DNA from: Virgibacillus alimentarius
GTDB taxonomy: Bacteria; Bacillota; Bacilli; Bacillales; Amphibacillaceae
Length of the DNA stretch: 44,542 nt
Direction of reading: 5' to 3'
NCBI RefSeq assembly: GCF_000709085.1
Contig: NZ_JFBD01000067.1
Location: 1 to 44,542 of the forward strand
Shown here one piece after another: positions 43,598 to 44,542 of this stretch (the stretch's first letter is position 1; each line of letters starts with the position of its first letter). Below the pieces are notes generated by a model. It did not search any database, had not been told where the DNA came from, and was given only the letters and a program-made list of their open reading frames with translations. A program made the translations under genes and the position numbers.

Positions 43598-44542
43598 TTA
43601 TTTTAAACCTTCATCCACTTCTTTAATCATTTCTGACACGGACTCAAGTCCACCACCAGATAGATACCAGTAGTTCGGATCTAAATAAACAATATTATCA
43701 TTTTTATATACCTTTGTTTTTTTCATCAACTCATTTTCAACGACCTGCTTAGCTGAAGATTCGCCTCCAATAACAGCTCCTCGGTCTATTACATATAGTA
43801 AATCAGGATCTTGCTCTGTTACATACTCAAATGAAACATTCATACCATGTGTAGAAGCTTCAATATTTTCATCTACAGCTGGAACACCGAATACATCATG
43901 AATAAGTCCAAATCTGGAGTTTGGCCCGTATGCGCTAATTTTATCATCATTCGCTAAAATAATAAGTGCCTTTTGATCACTTGATTCAGCCTTTTGTTTC
44001 AAATCGGCGATCGAATCCTCAATAGCTGCTAATTCCTTCTCAACCTCTTCTTCTTTATTAAAAATTTCTCCTATTGTTGCTAAATTTTCCTTAAATGAGT
44101 CCATATATCGTGTAGTATCTACCCCAAGATAAATGGTTGGTGCAATGTCTTTTAATTGATCATATAAATCTGATTGTCTTCCGGAAATGATAATTAGCCC
44201 TGGGTCAACCTCAGCAATTTTTTCAAAGTCCGGTTCCTTCAAGCTCCCAACATTTTCATAATCTTCACTTCCATATTTTTCTAAGTATGTTGGAATCGTC
44301 GCTTGTGGAACTCCTGTTACATCAATACCAAGTTGATCCAATGTATCTAACGTACCAAAATCAAAGACTACTACATTTTCCGGATTTTTTGGTACTTCCG
44401 TTTCACCAAGTTCATGTTTGACAGTAATAGTTTCTTTATCGGAGTCATCTTTACCTTTATCTTCATTCTTTTCCCCTGAAGCTCCGCAAGCAGAAATAAG
44501 TATCATGATAGCACTCAAAGCTAATAATAATGTGAATTTTTT
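43598..44542 (-). CDS. Siderophore ABC transporter substrate-binding lipoprotein (YclQ/FatB-like), start beyond window
   Basis: The frame continues to the last base of the window (KKFTLLLALSAIMILISAC), so only the initiator Met, and perhaps a residue or two, is missing. The lipobox is LISAC. The mature protein is a class III helical-backbone binding protein: PENVVVFDFGTLDTLDQLG, IAEVDPGLIIISGRQ, YGPNSRFGLIHDVFG and a C-terminal YLDPNYWYLSGGGLES. This pattern fits the FatB/CeuE/YclQ group that binds catecholate siderophores such as petrobactin. The permease and ATPase genes would be expected upstream, outside the window. Confidence 0.88.
   Translation of the reverse strand, partial: KKFTLLLALSAIMILISACGASGEKNEDKGKDDSDKETITVKHELGETEVPKNPENVVVFDFGTLDTLDQLGIDVTGVPQATIPTYLEKYGSEDYENVGSLKEPDFEKIAEVDPGLIIISGRQSDLYDQLKDIAPTIYLGVDTTRYMDSFKENLATIGEIFNKEEEVEKELAAIEDSIADLKQKAESSDQKALIILANDDKISAYGPNSRFGLIHDVFGVPAVDENIEASTHGMNVSFEYVTEQDPDLLYVIDRGAVIGGESSAKQVVENELMKKTKVYKNDNIVYLDPNYWYLSGGGLESVSEMIKEVDEGLK

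Noticed and set aside
27013-44542. Defence island, biosynthetic cluster or prophage
   Set aside because: All recognised genes are transport, amino acid synthesis or cell wall genes; no integrase, nuclease-helicase set, toxin-antitoxin pair or peptide cluster was seen.

Overview
The window reads as a stretch of chromosome from a low-GC, spore-forming Bacillaceae, most like the halotolerant Oceanobacillus/Virgibacillus group. That placement is inferred from gene families: CssRS next to an HtrA protease, YteA-, YtzI- and YfhE-like small proteins, a YIEGIA pair, the hisZ-dependent short HisG, and an ectoine-type Ehu uptake system. AT-rich intergenic DNA, strong AGGAGG-type ribosome binding sites and frequent TTG/GTG starts fit. 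No tRNA, rRNA, CRISPR array, prophage or intact transposon was seen.

Layout. 1-4.8 kb: a YkoGH-like two-component pair (kinase cut by the window edge), a VOC protein, a thioredoxin-like protein, a lone PTS IIC permease, an unrecognised 231-residue protein and a 47-residue YfhE-like protein. 4.8-13.3 kb: typA; cssRS divergent from an htrA-family protease; a YteA-like zinc-finger protein; a YkwC-like dehydrogenase; a methyltransferase operon; a cold-shock gene. 13.5-18.7 kb: hmp, a FadR-type regulator with a CynX/NimT-type transporter, and a short CstA permease whose promoter carries a perfect cre site. 18.8-20.5 kb: a gene graveyard with remnants of a subtilase, an endonuclease I and an APC permease. 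20.5-28.4 kb: trhO, proS behind a T-box leader, pdxK, DUF456, a YIEGIA pair, cwlK, YtzI-like, GNAT and panE. 28.8-34 kb: ehuBCDA, murB, a DUF915 hydrolase, then an IS1182-type transposase remnant. 34.5-42.3 kb: hisJ divergent from hisZGDB-AFI-hisC. 42.5-44.5 kb: an 88-nt nested palindrome, a PrsA/SurA-like lipoprotein and a siderophore-binding lipoprotein cut by the right edge.

The two most notable points are these. First, the histidine operon is complete except for hisH: only 28 bases separate hisB from the hisA start, and they can be read as the last codons of a deleted hisH. Second, four loci (yteA-like, ykwC, ehuA and the endonuclease remnant) each carry a one-base indel in or beside a homopolymer. 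Three of these are in otherwise well-conserved genes, which points either to consensus errors in a draft assembly or to recent decay.

I did not find a clearly new multi-gene system. The best candidates for undescribed biology are small: the hisH loss, the tandem GATAAAG repeats at the his promoter, the nested palindrome, and the unrecognised proteins at 3783-4478 and 12028-12330.
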